This document shows positions 1 to 6,189 of a DNA stretch of 10,080 bases, piece by piece (position 1 is the stretch's first letter; every line of letters starts with the position of its first letter). The stretch covers positions 1 to 10,080 of the forward strand of contig NVTJ01000094.1 in NCBI GenBank assembly GCA_002401545.1, written 5' to 3'. Origin of the DNA: Alphaproteobacteria bacterium. Its GTDB lineage: Bacteria; Pseudomonadota; Alphaproteobacteria; Sphingomonadales; Emcibacteraceae. The notes beneath the pieces were generated by a model that saw only the letters and a list, made by a program, of their open reading frames with translations, was not told the origin of the DNA and made no database searches. The position numbers and the translations under genes are program-made.

Positions 1-180
1 AAGGTTAATTTCCGCCGTATCGCTGGCATCCTTTGGGATTATTTCAAGTTTTATTCCCTTTGTCATGACAAGAAATGCCAGAATTAAAACGGAACCGAGA
101 ATGAGAGTAAGGAAAACAAAGGTTATTCTTTGCCTTTGTTTTTTTTGCGCCGCCTGAATTTTATGGATTGAGTTGTTCAT
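1..180 (-). CDS. Partial single-pass membrane protein, possible PEGA/SUMF1-type protein (N-terminus only)
   Basis: This open frame starts with ATG at 180 and runs off the left edge, giving 60 codons without a stop. The visible part has a Lys/Arg/Gln-rich cytoplasmic head (about residues 7-18), one hydrophobic segment (about 19-40, FVFLTLILGSVLILAFLVM) and then a short exported stretch beginning KGIKLEIIPKDAS. That is an N-in, C-out signal-anchor topology. A hydrophobic anchor followed at once by an 'IxIxPxDA'-like strand resembles the start of PEGA domains. The start codon overlaps the 3' end of the upstream 479-codon gene by 20 bp, so the two are translationally linked. By analogy with similar clusters I recall, the missing part could be a formylglycine-generating-enzyme-like (SUMF1) domain. 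That is inference only, since nothing catalytic is visible. Confidence 0.7.
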   Translation of the reverse strand, partial: MNNSIHKIQAAQKKQRQRITFVFLTLILGSVLILAFLVMTKGIKLEIIPKDASDTAEINL

Positions 181-1600
181 CAAGCATAATCCTTATTTCG
201 GCGAGGCTGTGGGAAGGTGCCAGAGGAACGTGGAAGGTTACTGTCTTGGACCGGAACCCTTTTCGTCTGCCTTCAAAATAATAATTCCCCGGTGTCAGTC
301 GAATGATTTTCTGATGTGTTCTGCCCAGCGCCCCGAAATTGCGTAAATAAATATCCGTTTTATTGTCCGATAACAGTTTCACATCGACGGGTATTTCCGA
401 TGCCATTATCAGGTCTTTCAACAGGGCAATGTTTTTCGTCAGTGACGGGCTGCGGGATTTCAGGTTATCGGCCTTTTCCAGAAAAGCCCTGGCAAACATC
501 CTGACTTCCGGTGAGGTAATCCTTTCCGGTTTATTGATGAGGGAGGCCATGTCATTGATGGTATTGACCATGCGGCTTGAAATTTTAGTCCCTTCAATGG
601 CGGTTAAGTTACTTTCATCCATGGCCAGAGCCTTCTTGAATGCGGCCAGTGCGGAATTCCATTTGTCATTTTGTGTAAAACTGACGGCCCTTGACAGGGT
701 TCTTTCCATTTCAAGTTCTAGCGTCAGGTCTTTGACTTCCTTGTGCAGTAATTTTATCTCAGTGTTGTTGGGGAAAATGCTCCGGGCCTTGGTCAGAGAG
801 GCCTGTGCCGTTTTTAAATTTCTTTTGCTGATGGCGGCAAATCCACCGGAAATAAGCCGTTGGAATTTCTGTTCCGAGATCAACTGTGCCAAAATCTTTA
901 ATCTTTGTCTTTGGATATTTCTTGCGGGGTCCAGCCGCAGGATAGTTTCAAGCCGTTTTTTCTCGGTGACAAGATTATTCTCAATTCTGGCTGTCCCTGC
1001 GTCAGCCATTAAGTCCAGAACCTGTGGCAACACCATTATTCTTTCCTTAAGTTTTAGCGCCGCAACATTTTCGGAATTATATTTTAACGCATCATTTATG
1101 CTTTCCATAGCTGGTAAAAACTGATTTTTTTCAAACTGTGAAAAAGCCTCTGAATAGTTGAATTCAAATTTCTGCCGGGCGGTTTCTATTAAAGATGATG
1201 CTATATGCCCGGCCTGTTTTATATGACTGAGGGCGGAATTATAATTCCCTGCCGAGAATGCTCTGAGCGCAAGGCCTTTATATTCCGTGATCTGGCTTAA
1301 TTGCCTTATGTTCCAGTCACCTTCGAGGGTTATGGCAAGCTGCGGCTCTAATTCAGTTTCAAATTTTTTTAATTCATCTCTGAAATCATCGATGGTGACA
1401 CAGCCAGCTTTTTTGCCGTCCGCAGAAGAGCATTTTTCTTCAGCCGTAACATCGTCCGCAACGGAGGGGGGGTCATCGCGGGTCATCCCGGAAGAAAATA
1501 TCACCAGTAAAGCCATTGCAACAGCCACGATCCCGACCCCGATCGTTCGGTTCTTTATTTGTTTTCTGGCTTCAGATTTTACTTTATCCAGTTGGTTCAT
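161..1600 (-). CDS. Inner-membrane-anchored helical-repeat (TPR-like) protein with C-terminal PEGA-like domain
   Basis: A protein of 479 residues with no function I can name. Residues 1-18 are charged and cytoplasmic, and 19-38 form one membrane anchor (TIGVGIVAVAMALLVIFSSG), so the rest should be periplasmic. C57 and C67 are close enough to form a disulfide. Residues about 70-340 are helical with TPR-like pairs: 105-130 (FSAGNYNSALSHIKQA), 145-175 (FEKNQFLPAMESINDAL), 250-285 (AISKRNLKTAQASLTKA) and 300-330 (TQNDKWNSALAAFKKAL). Residues about 403-457 look like a PEGA-type beta domain, with the 'LTPGNYYFEGRRKGFRSK' turn. Such domains usually mediate surface or cell-wall contacts. The gene begins 10 bp after the lipoprotein gene stops and its end overlaps the next gene by 20 bp. 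The ribosome site is weak (AATAAG directly before ATG), suggesting translational coupling. Confidence 0.85.
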   Translation of the reverse strand: MNQLDKVKSEARKQIKNRTIGVGIVAVAMALLVIFSSGMTRDDPPSVADDVTAEEKCSSADGKKAGCVTIDDFRDELKKFETELEPQLAITLEGDWNIRQLSQITEYKGLALRAFSAGNYNSALSHIKQAGHIASSLIETARQKFEFNYSEAFSQFEKNQFLPAMESINDALKYNSENVAALKLKERIMVLPQVLDLMADAGTARIENNLVTEKKRLETILRLDPARNIQRQRLKILAQLISEQKFQRLISGGFAAISKRNLKTAQASLTKARSIFPNNTEIKLLHKEVKDLTLELEMERTLSRAVSFTQNDKWNSALAAFKKALAMDESNLTAIEGTKISSRMVNTINDMASLINKPERITSPEVRMFARAFLEKADNLKSRSPSLTKNIALLKDLIMASEIPVDVKLLSDNKTDIYLRNFGALGRTHQKIIRLTPGNYYFEGRRKGFRSKTVTFHVPLAPSHSLAEIRIMLDEQLNP

Positions 1601-1610
1601 CTTATTCGCA

Positions 1611-2828
1611 TTAAAGCACAGGCTCCAGCTCCGTCGCCACCGTTTCCGTCAGATAAATTTGTCCCAGAAAGTCTCTCCACTGGGTGAATTGATCTTTTGC
1701 GGAACCGGTTAATTCCACCGTTTTTTCCTCAAAAGCAACAATCTGCGGTGCCATGTGAATGTCAAGAGAACTGCCCAGTTCGGAAAGAGCTTCCCGGTGA
1801 ATCTTGGCCTCTTTGCTTTTGCGGAAGCTTTTTGAAATCAGGCTGGCGCCAAGCACACCGGTGCCTATTGCGGCATATGCTCCTGTCGTGCTATTGGTTT
1901 TGCTGGCAATGACAACCGCACCAATGACGGCCAGAATGCCGAGCAGTCCATTGGTGGAGGCACTTCTTCTGGCCTCTCTCTCAGAAACTGATTCGGCATA
2001 ACTCTGTTTTTGCCAGACCAGATAGCTTTCTTCCATGGACAGGTTAAATGTCTCATAGTGATCCTGCAAACGGTCTATAAAGAGCTGATCCCTGACCCAT
2101 ATAGCCTGGGTACGAACCAGCATGGGGTCATCTTCCGCCGGCAATCCATTGAGGGAAAACCGTCCTCTTTTCTCTTTAATATAGGGTGAAAAAGCTTCCT
2201 CTGAAAAATTTGCACCAAATCTCATCTCTTTGATTGAGGGCAGCTGGGCTAATCTTTTTGAGTTTTGCCGTTTCAGTTTTTTGACAATGGCTTTGGCTAT
2301 TTCCTGAAAAACAGGGGTATAGACATCGTAATTCTTCCCCTTTCTGGCCGTGTTGAAATCTCTTTTCTTCACCCTGTGGCTAAATTTCTGTTTTAGCCAT
2401 CTTCTGCCGGAAATATCCATTACTTCAATGGCAATCTCTATATCTTCCCCGTTTGACTTGTTTATTCTTCCCATCACGTAAAGGTCACCGGTTGCGGTTT
2501 GATCCGGGGTGACCCTTACGGCGCCGAATTTGCCGGTGTTTTCGAGGGCGGTTTTCAGGGAAATGGAAAATCTGTTTGCCTCTGCCCGCCGCAATTCCGG
2601 CCATATATTTTTTTCATCATAATCTTCGGGAATTCCGGGGTTCATGACCGGCACCACAACGTCCAGTTTCAAGGCAGGTTTTTCAACTTTTACCTGCCGG
2701 GGGACAGTCTGGTTTGAACTGCTGGCGGGACCAACTCTGCCATTGCCGGTGCTGTTCCCTGTTGTGGTACAGCCGGATAATAATGATGAACAGTATGTAA
2801 CCAATATAAAATATGAAATGATCTTCAA
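1611..2828 (-). CDS. Outer-membrane-type lipoprotein with glycine-zipper segment, unknown function
   Basis: A 405-residue protein. Its signal peptide ends in a lipobox (L17-S18-G19-C20), so C20 should be lipidated; T at +2 rather than D favours the outer membrane. After a Gly/Ser/Asn-rich linker (21-45), residues about 55-185 form an alpha/beta domain containing 'IWPELRRAEANRF', 'FGAVRV' and 'GDLYVMGRI', somewhat like small-lipoprotein folds such as CsgG/LpoB-like proteins. Residues 190-290 are helical and charged. Residues 294-332 form a Gly/Ala-rich hydrophobic stretch (G294, G297, G303, G316, G322, G324, G327) that looks like a glycine zipper or hairpin. The start is TTG at 2828: it is preceded by a strong ribosome site (GGAGAG, 5-nt spacing), it gives a proper signal peptide, and it overlaps the upstream stop as TTGA. 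No enzymatic motif is visible. Confidence 0.85.
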   Translation of the reverse strand: MKIISYFILVTYCSSLLSGCTTTGNSTGNGRVGPASSSNQTVPRQVKVEKPALKLDVVVPVMNPGIPEDYDEKNIWPELRRAEANRFSISLKTALENTGKFGAVRVTPDQTATGDLYVMGRINKSNGEDIEIAIEVMDISGRRWLKQKFSHRVKKRDFNTARKGKNYDVYTPVFQEIAKAIVKKLKRQNSKRLAQLPSIKEMRFGANFSEEAFSPYIKEKRGRFSLNGLPAEDDPMLVRTQAIWVRDQLFIDRLQDHYETFNLSMEESYLVWQKQSYAESVSEREARRSASTNGLLGILAVIGAVVIASKTNSTTGAYAAIGTGVLGASLISKSFRKSKEAKIHREALSELGSSLDIHMAPQIVAFEEKTVELTGSAKDQFTQWRDFLGQIYLTETVATELEPVL

Positions 2829-3499
2829 TTTGACTCTCCGCTGTCTAGCTCAATTTCAATTATTTTCAGCCCCTTATATCGTCTGTATTCATTCCAGAGC
2901 CTTGCTTTTTTAGCCGGATCCTGTTCGGCCTCGGCGGCGGCCCTGATTTGTGCTTCCAGAATTGAATCATTCTGGCCAGAGGGAATATCCTCCGGGATTG
3001 TGCCATTTTCAAGGCTCCCCTGCTTTTCCTGTGCGCCCTCTGCTGTTGCTTGCGTGGCCTCACTTTTCTCTGGGGGATATAAATTATTATCCCGTGTTTC
3101 AGTAATTGAGCTCGCCTTGTCCGAGCCGGAAATATCACTGGAGGCAACGGAATTGCCGCCGGTGGATTCGGTACTGTTCATTTCTCCTCTCAGTCCGTCC
3201 ACCCCGTCATGACCGGCATTTGAAGCCGCCGCAGAAGCGCCACCATTTGCCATAGAAGTCTGGCATCTGTCAAATTTGTTTAAAGAGGAAAAAAATGCCC
3301 TTTCCATCAAAGCAATTCTTTCTTCCTTTGTCAGCGGTTTTCCGGATTGTTCAATATCTATCGAGGTATCAGAACAATCGTCATATTCTGAAATTGGGTT
3401 GTTCTGGTTATTTGTATTTTGGGCAAAGGCCAGTTCGCCAAAAACCGGGAATATTAAAAATACAAATACTGTGCAAAAAAAAGTAACCACGTATTTCAT
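2825..3499 (-). CDS. Secreted protein with low-complexity linker, unknown function; first gene of the envelope cluster
   Basis: A 224-residue product with a clear Sec signal peptide (hydrophobic 4-20, predicted cleavage after AFA-26). The mature part has three sections: a short folded-looking segment (about 35-82) with C42 and C79, likely a disulfide, around 'LTKEERIALMERAFF'; a long Ser/Gly/Asn/Glu-rich linker (about 83-178) of low complexity; and a charged helix (about 180-210) ending in 'KGLKIIEIELDSGESN'. I recognise no family. The ATG at 3499 is preferred over a GTG at 3517: it begins a standard signal peptide and has a GGGAGGGGGG Shine-Dalgarno tract just upstream, whereas the GTG would lie upstream of that tract. 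Its TGA overlaps the TTG start of the lipoprotein gene, so the two are probably co-translated. Confidence 0.8.
   Translation of the reverse strand: MKYVVTFFCTVFVFLIFPVFGELAFAQNTNNQNNPISEYDDCSDTSIDIEQSGKPLTKEERIALMERAFFSSLNKFDRCQTSMANGGASAAASNAGHDGVDGLRGEMNSTESTGGNSVASSDISGSDKASSITETRDNNLYPPEKSEATQATAEGAQEKQGSLENGTIPEDIPSGQNDSILEAQIRAAAEAEQDPAKKARLWNEYRRYKGLKIIEIELDSGESN
2829..2839 (-). promoter_or_regulatory. Ribosome binding site deciding the TTG start of the lipoprotein gene
   Basis: GGAGAG occupies 2839-2834 on the minus strand, followed by five bases (TCAAA) and then TTG at 2828. This strong site inside the end of the upstream gene supports TTG as the true start. It also supports coupled translation across the TTGA stop/start overlap. 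Confidence 0.65.
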
Positions 3500-3513
3500 T
3501 CTTCCCCCCTCCC
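3500..3513 (-). promoter_or_regulatory. Purine-rich ribosome binding site of the secreted-protein gene
   Basis: On the minus strand this reads GGGAGGGGGGAAGA directly before ATG 3499. The GGAGG core (3512-3508) lies 8 nt from the start codon. It fixes the start at 3499 rather than the in-frame GTG at 3517, which would place this tract inside the coding region. Confidence 0.7.
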
Positions 3514-3567
3514 ACACACAACATCAGCAGGTTGTATAAATAAAATATTATCCTGCCTTTAAGACCA

Positions 3568-3600
3568 TTGACATAGTAAATATTTTTTCCCCAATGTCAA
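3568..3600. repeat. Inverted repeat bracketing the cluster promoter (candidate operator)
   Basis: TTGACAT (3568-3574) and ATGTCAA (3594-3600) are perfect 7-bp inverted arms separated by 19 bp. One arm contains the -35 hexamer of the minus-strand promoter and the other touches its -10 hexamer, so a protein binding both arms would cover the promoter. Part of the symmetry may be chance, because TTGACA is itself a consensus promoter word. Confidence 0.4.
3573..3600 (-). promoter_or_regulatory. Sigma-70-like promoter of the envelope cluster
   Basis: On the minus strand a perfect -35 box TTGACA (3600-3595) is separated by 16 bp, including an A/T-rich run, from a -10 box TACTAT (3578-3573, four of six consensus bases). 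Transcription would begin near 3566 and leave a leader of about 65 nt before ATG 3499. The leader is A/T-rich and contains a weak GCAGG/CCTGC pair (3552-3556 with 3527-3531) around a 20-nt loop. No convincing terminator separates this region from the end of grpE, so read-through from hrcA-grpE is possible. Confidence 0.55.
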
Positions 3601-3661
3601 CGTCCGTATAAAAACACCCGGGATGAATTCTCTCATGAAAAGAGCGCGCTTACGGCATGTT

Positions 3662-4270
3662 TCACACCTTGGTATCCACATGGGGCGTTTCTTCCCCGCC
3701 TTTGGCAACGCCGACCATGGCCGGCCGCAGCAGGCGGTCCTTGATGACAAAACCCACCTGCATGACCTGAACGATGGTACCGTCCTCTTTGCCGGTGTCG
3801 GGGATTTCAAACAGGGCCTGATGCAGATCGTAGTTGAATTTTTCACCCAGAGGATCGATCTTTTTGATATTGTGGCGTTCCAGCATGTTCACCAGTTCCC
3901 GTTCGGTCATTTCGATGCCTTCGACCAGTGTTTTGGCGTTATCGCCAAGGTCGGTATCGGCGGGAATGCTATCCAGCGCCCGGCGCAGGTTATCACCGAC
4001 ACTGAGTAAATCGCGGGCGAATGCCGTCATGGCGTAATTGGCGGCATCGGCTTTTTCCCGGTCTGCCCGGCGGCGCAGATTTTCGGTTTCTGCGATAGCC
4101 CGCAGCAGCTTGTCCTTCAGGTCAGCAATTTCGGCAACGGCAATCACCAGCTTGTCATCGGGATTTTTTTCAGCTGCAGTTTCAGGCGGCGTTTCTTCCT
4201 CTGCCATATTCACCTCAGGGGTTTCGGTTTCCGGATTTTCATTTTCGGTGTTTTCACTATCGTCAGTCAT
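3662..4270 (-). CDS. grpE: Nucleotide exchange factor GrpE (DnaK co-chaperone)
   Basis: GrpE releases ADP from DnaK during the Hsp70 cycle in the cytoplasm. The 202-residue length is normal for the family. Residues 1-38 form an acidic, disordered, Glu/Thr/Pro-rich head. Residues about 40-100 form the long dimerising coiled coil (LKDKLLRAIAETENLRRRADREK). The C-terminal beta domain contains the family signature around residues 144-190: KFNYDLHQALFEIP, then GTIVQVMQVGF and DRLLRPAMVGVAKG. The gene begins 11 bp after the hrcA stop codon. Its weak ribosome site (AGAGAA) overlaps that stop, so expression probably depends on translation of hrcA. dnaK and dnaJ are not in this window. Confidence 0.97.
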   Translation of the reverse strand: MTDDSENTENENPETETPEVNMAEEETPPETAAEKNPDDKLVIAVAEIADLKDKLLRAIAETENLRRRADREKADAANYAMTAFARDLLSVGDNLRRALDSIPADTDLGDNAKTLVEGIEMTERELVNMLERHNIKKIDPLGEKFNYDLHQALFEIPDTGKEDGTIVQVMQVGFVIKDRLLRPAMVGVAKGGEETPHVDTKV

Positions 4271-4281
4271 ATTTTATTTCT

Positions 4282-5328
4282 CTAAAGTATTTTGCCAATT
4301 ACCTTGGCGGTGTAATCCACAAGCGGAATAATCCGGGCATAATCAAGGCGTGTCGGGCCAATAACCCCGATGATGCCCAGAATGTTATTTTTTTCGTCCA
4401 TATAGGGGGAAGCGATAACAGAAGAATCGGACAGGGAAAAGAGATTATTTTCCGTACCGATAAAAATTCTTATGCCCTCGGCCTCGCGCGCACTTTCCAG
4501 CAGCTCAATCAGGTCCTTTTTATTTTCAAGATCGCTGAACAGACGGCGGATGCGCTCCAGGTCATGGATCGTGTCCATATTATCCAGAAGCTTTGCCTGC
4601 CCCCGGATGATCAGCCTGTCATGGGCCGCCGCCGTTGCATGATTACCGGCCCAAACCGCAAGTCCCTGTTCGACAACGGACTGGGTCAGGCTGTCCAGTT
4701 CGGCCTGCTGATTCTTCAGTTCCCGTTCAATGTGATGTTTTGCCTCGGTAAAGGTGCGCCCCACCAGCCGGGCATTCAGGTAATTTCCGGCCTTAATCAG
4801 GGCCGAAGCCGTCAGGCCCGTGGGGATAGTGATAATCCGGTTTTCCACATCATCGCCCTCGCTGACCATGACCACAAGTGCCTGTCCGGGGCTGAGATAA
4901 ACAAATTCCATATGTTTCAGCGGATGGTCATTTTTCGGGGCAATAACCAGACTGGCGCATCTGGAGAGGCCGGACAGCATTATGGTTGCGCGGGTTAACA
5001 GGTCCTCTACATTCTGGCCGCTTTCCCGGCATTGCACGCGGATCGTGGTGCGTTCCTCCCGTGACAGGTTGCCCATCTCCAGCATGCCATCAACAAAAAG
5101 CCTGAGGCCAATATCGGTGGGGATACGCCCGGCGGATTTATGGGGCGAGAAGATCAGGCCGCTGTCTTCGAGGTCAGCCATGACATTGCGGACACTTGCC
5201 GGGGACAGGGGATCATGAAGTTTTTGACTGAGCGTACGCGATCCCACCGGCTCACCCGTCAGGATATAGCTGTCGACAATCTGCCGGAATATGGTCCGGG
5301 ACCGTTGGTTTAAATCTTCGATCAACAT
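4282..5328 (-). CDS. hrcA: Heat-inducible transcription repressor HrcA
   Basis: HrcA represses chaperone genes by binding CIRCE operators, and its activity depends on GroEL. With the start at ATG 5328 the protein has 348 residues, typical for the family. Residues 1-75 form the winged-helix DNA-binding domain (LNQRSRTIFRQIVDSYI, GEPVGSRTLS, SPASVRNVMADLEDSG), followed by the signature GRIPTDIGLRLFVD at 67-80. The rest is the GAF-like and dimerisation portion, ending in IGPTRLDYARIIPLVDYTAK. A longer frame from TTG 5370 exists, but that TTG falls in the -35 box of the probable promoter and has no ribosome site. The 5328 start matches the usual HrcA N-terminus. The gene is divergent from rph and co-transcribed with grpE. 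Confidence 0.96.
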   Translation of the reverse strand: MLIEDLNQRSRTIFRQIVDSYILTGEPVGSRTLSQKLHDPLSPASVRNVMADLEDSGLIFSPHKSAGRIPTDIGLRLFVDGMLEMGNLSREERTTIRVQCRESGQNVEDLLTRATIMLSGLSRCASLVIAPKNDHPLKHMEFVYLSPGQALVVMVSEGDDVENRIITIPTGLTASALIKAGNYLNARLVGRTFTEAKHHIERELKNQQAELDSLTQSVVEQGLAVWAGNHATAAAHDRLIIRGQAKLLDNMDTIHDLERIRRLFSDLENKKDLIELLESAREAEGIRIFIGTENNLFSLSDSSVIASPYMDEKNNILGIIGVIGPTRLDYARIIPLVDYTAKVIGKIL

Positions 5329-5341
5329 TTTCTTAATCTCA

Positions 5342-5370
5342 AATGTAGGCACGGCAAGGCCATAGGTCAA
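5342..5370 (-). promoter_or_regulatory. Probable promoter of hrcA-grpE
   Basis: On the minus strand TTGACC (5370-5365), a 17-bp spacer and TACATT (5347-5342) match five and four of six sigma-70 consensus bases. The sequence around the -10 (CCTACATTTG) also loosely resembles alphaproteobacterial RpoH -10 elements, so the sigma class is not settled. Initiation would fall near 5335, only about 7 nt before ATG 5328, giving a nearly leaderless message. I found no CIRCE inverted repeat here. Confidence 0.5.
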
Positions 5371-5460
5371 CGGGGGCGGGTAAATAAAATTGATAGACGC
5401 CTGCCTGTCTAATCTGTAGAAGAGGGCATAAATGCAATTCGATTTTTCAGGAGAATATAT
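5371..5460 (+). promoter_or_regulatory. hrcA/rph divergent intergenic region with rph ribosome binding site
   Basis: The rph start at 5461 has a clear Shine-Dalgarno sequence (CAGGAG, 5448-5453) at 7-nt spacing. No convincing plus-strand promoter stands out. TTGATA at 5390-5395 and CATAAA at 5427-5432 are candidate boxes, but neither has a good partner at the right spacing. A small dyad, TAGAC-N8-GTCTA (5394-5411), lies in the middle of the region and may be chance. Confidence 0.45.
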
Positions 5461-6177
5461 ATGCGCCCTTCAGGCCGTACCAATGACCAGCTTCGTCCCG
5501 TAACCCTCCAGATGGGTTTTTCAAAACATGCCGAAGGGTCATGCCTGATCAAATTTGGTGATACCCATGTGCTTTGCACGGCGACGCTGGAACGCAAGCC
5601 GCCGCCCTTTTTGCGTGATACGGGCAAGGGATGGGTGACGGCGGAATATGGGATGTTGCCACGCTCCACTCACAGCCGCATGGGCCGGGAAGCCGCCAGA
5701 GGCAAACAATCCGGCCGCACCCAGGAAATTCAGCGGCTGATCGGCCGCTCCCTGCGCGCGGTGGTTGATCTGGAAGCTCTGGGCGAGTGTCAGATACGTC
5801 TGGACTGCGATGTGATACAGGCTGATGGTGGCACCCGCACGGCGTCCATTACCGGGGCTTATGCCGCCATGATCCAGTGTTTTCAGAAAATGATTGCCGA
5901 TGGCAAGCTGGCACAGCTTCCTGTCAGGGCGTCTGTGGCGGCGGTATCCTGTGGTATCTATCAGGGGATGCCGGTTCTGGATCTTGATTATGATGAGGAC
6001 AGCGTGGCGGAAACCGACGCCAATTTTGTCCTGACCGGTGATAACAAGATTGTCGAGATTCAGGGAACGGCAGAGGAACACCCCTTTACCGAGGAAGAAT
6101 TTCTGCGCATGATGCGGCTGGCGCGGATCGGGGTTGATCAATTGGTTAAATTGCAGAACAAGGCTCTTGGAATTTAG
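5461..6177 (+). CDS. rph: Ribonuclease PH (tRNA 3'-end phosphorolytic nuclease)
   Basis: RNase PH trims the 3' extensions of tRNA precursors using inorganic phosphate, releasing nucleoside diphosphates. It acts as a hexamer in the cytoplasm. The 238-residue length is exactly typical. Family landmarks are present: MRPSGR at the N-terminus, GWVTAEYGMLPRSTHSR (57-73), SGRTQEIQRLIGRSLR (84-99, with R86 matching the conserved arginine), LDCDVIQADGGTRTASITG (114-132, with the GTR phosphate-binding motif at 124-126), and the acidic DLDYDEDS stretch (174-181). No key motif is missing, so I expect a full-length active enzyme, unlike the frameshifted rph of some E. coli K-12 strains. It is the first gene of rph-rdgB-hemW, and its TAG stop runs into a G tract before rdgB. 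Confidence 0.98.
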   Translation: MRPSGRTNDQLRPVTLQMGFSKHAEGSCLIKFGDTHVLCTATLERKPPPFLRDTGKGWVTAEYGMLPRSTHSRMGREAARGKQSGRTQEIQRLIGRSLRAVVDLEALGECQIRLDCDVIQADGGTRTASITGAYAAMIQCFQKMIADGKLAQLPVRASVAAVSCGIYQGMPVLDLDYDEDSVAETDANFVLTGDNKIVEIQGTAEEHPFTEEEFLRMMRLARIGVDQLVKLQNKALGI

Positions 6178-6185
6178 GGGGGGGG
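6177..6185 (+). repeat. Nine-G homopolymer at the rph stop and rdgB ribosome binding site
   Basis: The last base of the rph stop codon (TAG) is the first of nine consecutive G residues, followed by TGTA and the rdgB ATG at 6190. The tract is the only Shine-Dalgarno-like element for rdgB. Long G runs are prone to slippage and to sequencing error. Confidence 0.8.
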
Positions 6186-6189
6186 TGTA

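Noticed and set aside
363..1124. A 253-codon plus-strand open frame antisense to the TPR/PEGA-like gene
   Set aside because: Ser/Leu-rich translation typical of an antisense shadow. No ribosome site was seen, and the opposite-strand protein has coherent domain structure.
3500..3517. GTG start at 3517 for the secreted protein
   Set aside because: It would put the strong purine-rich ribosome site inside the gene and place MWEGGR ahead of an otherwise standard signal peptide.
3601..3661. Intrinsic terminator after grpE
   Set aside because: Only short, widely spaced complementary pieces are present (CCGTA/TACGG, CTCT/AGAG) and the T run after CCCGGG has no stable stem before it.
5329..5370. N-terminal extension of HrcA from TTG 5370
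   Set aside because: The TTG is part of the probable -35 box, has no Shine-Dalgarno sequence, and would add 14 residues ahead of the usual HrcA N-terminus.
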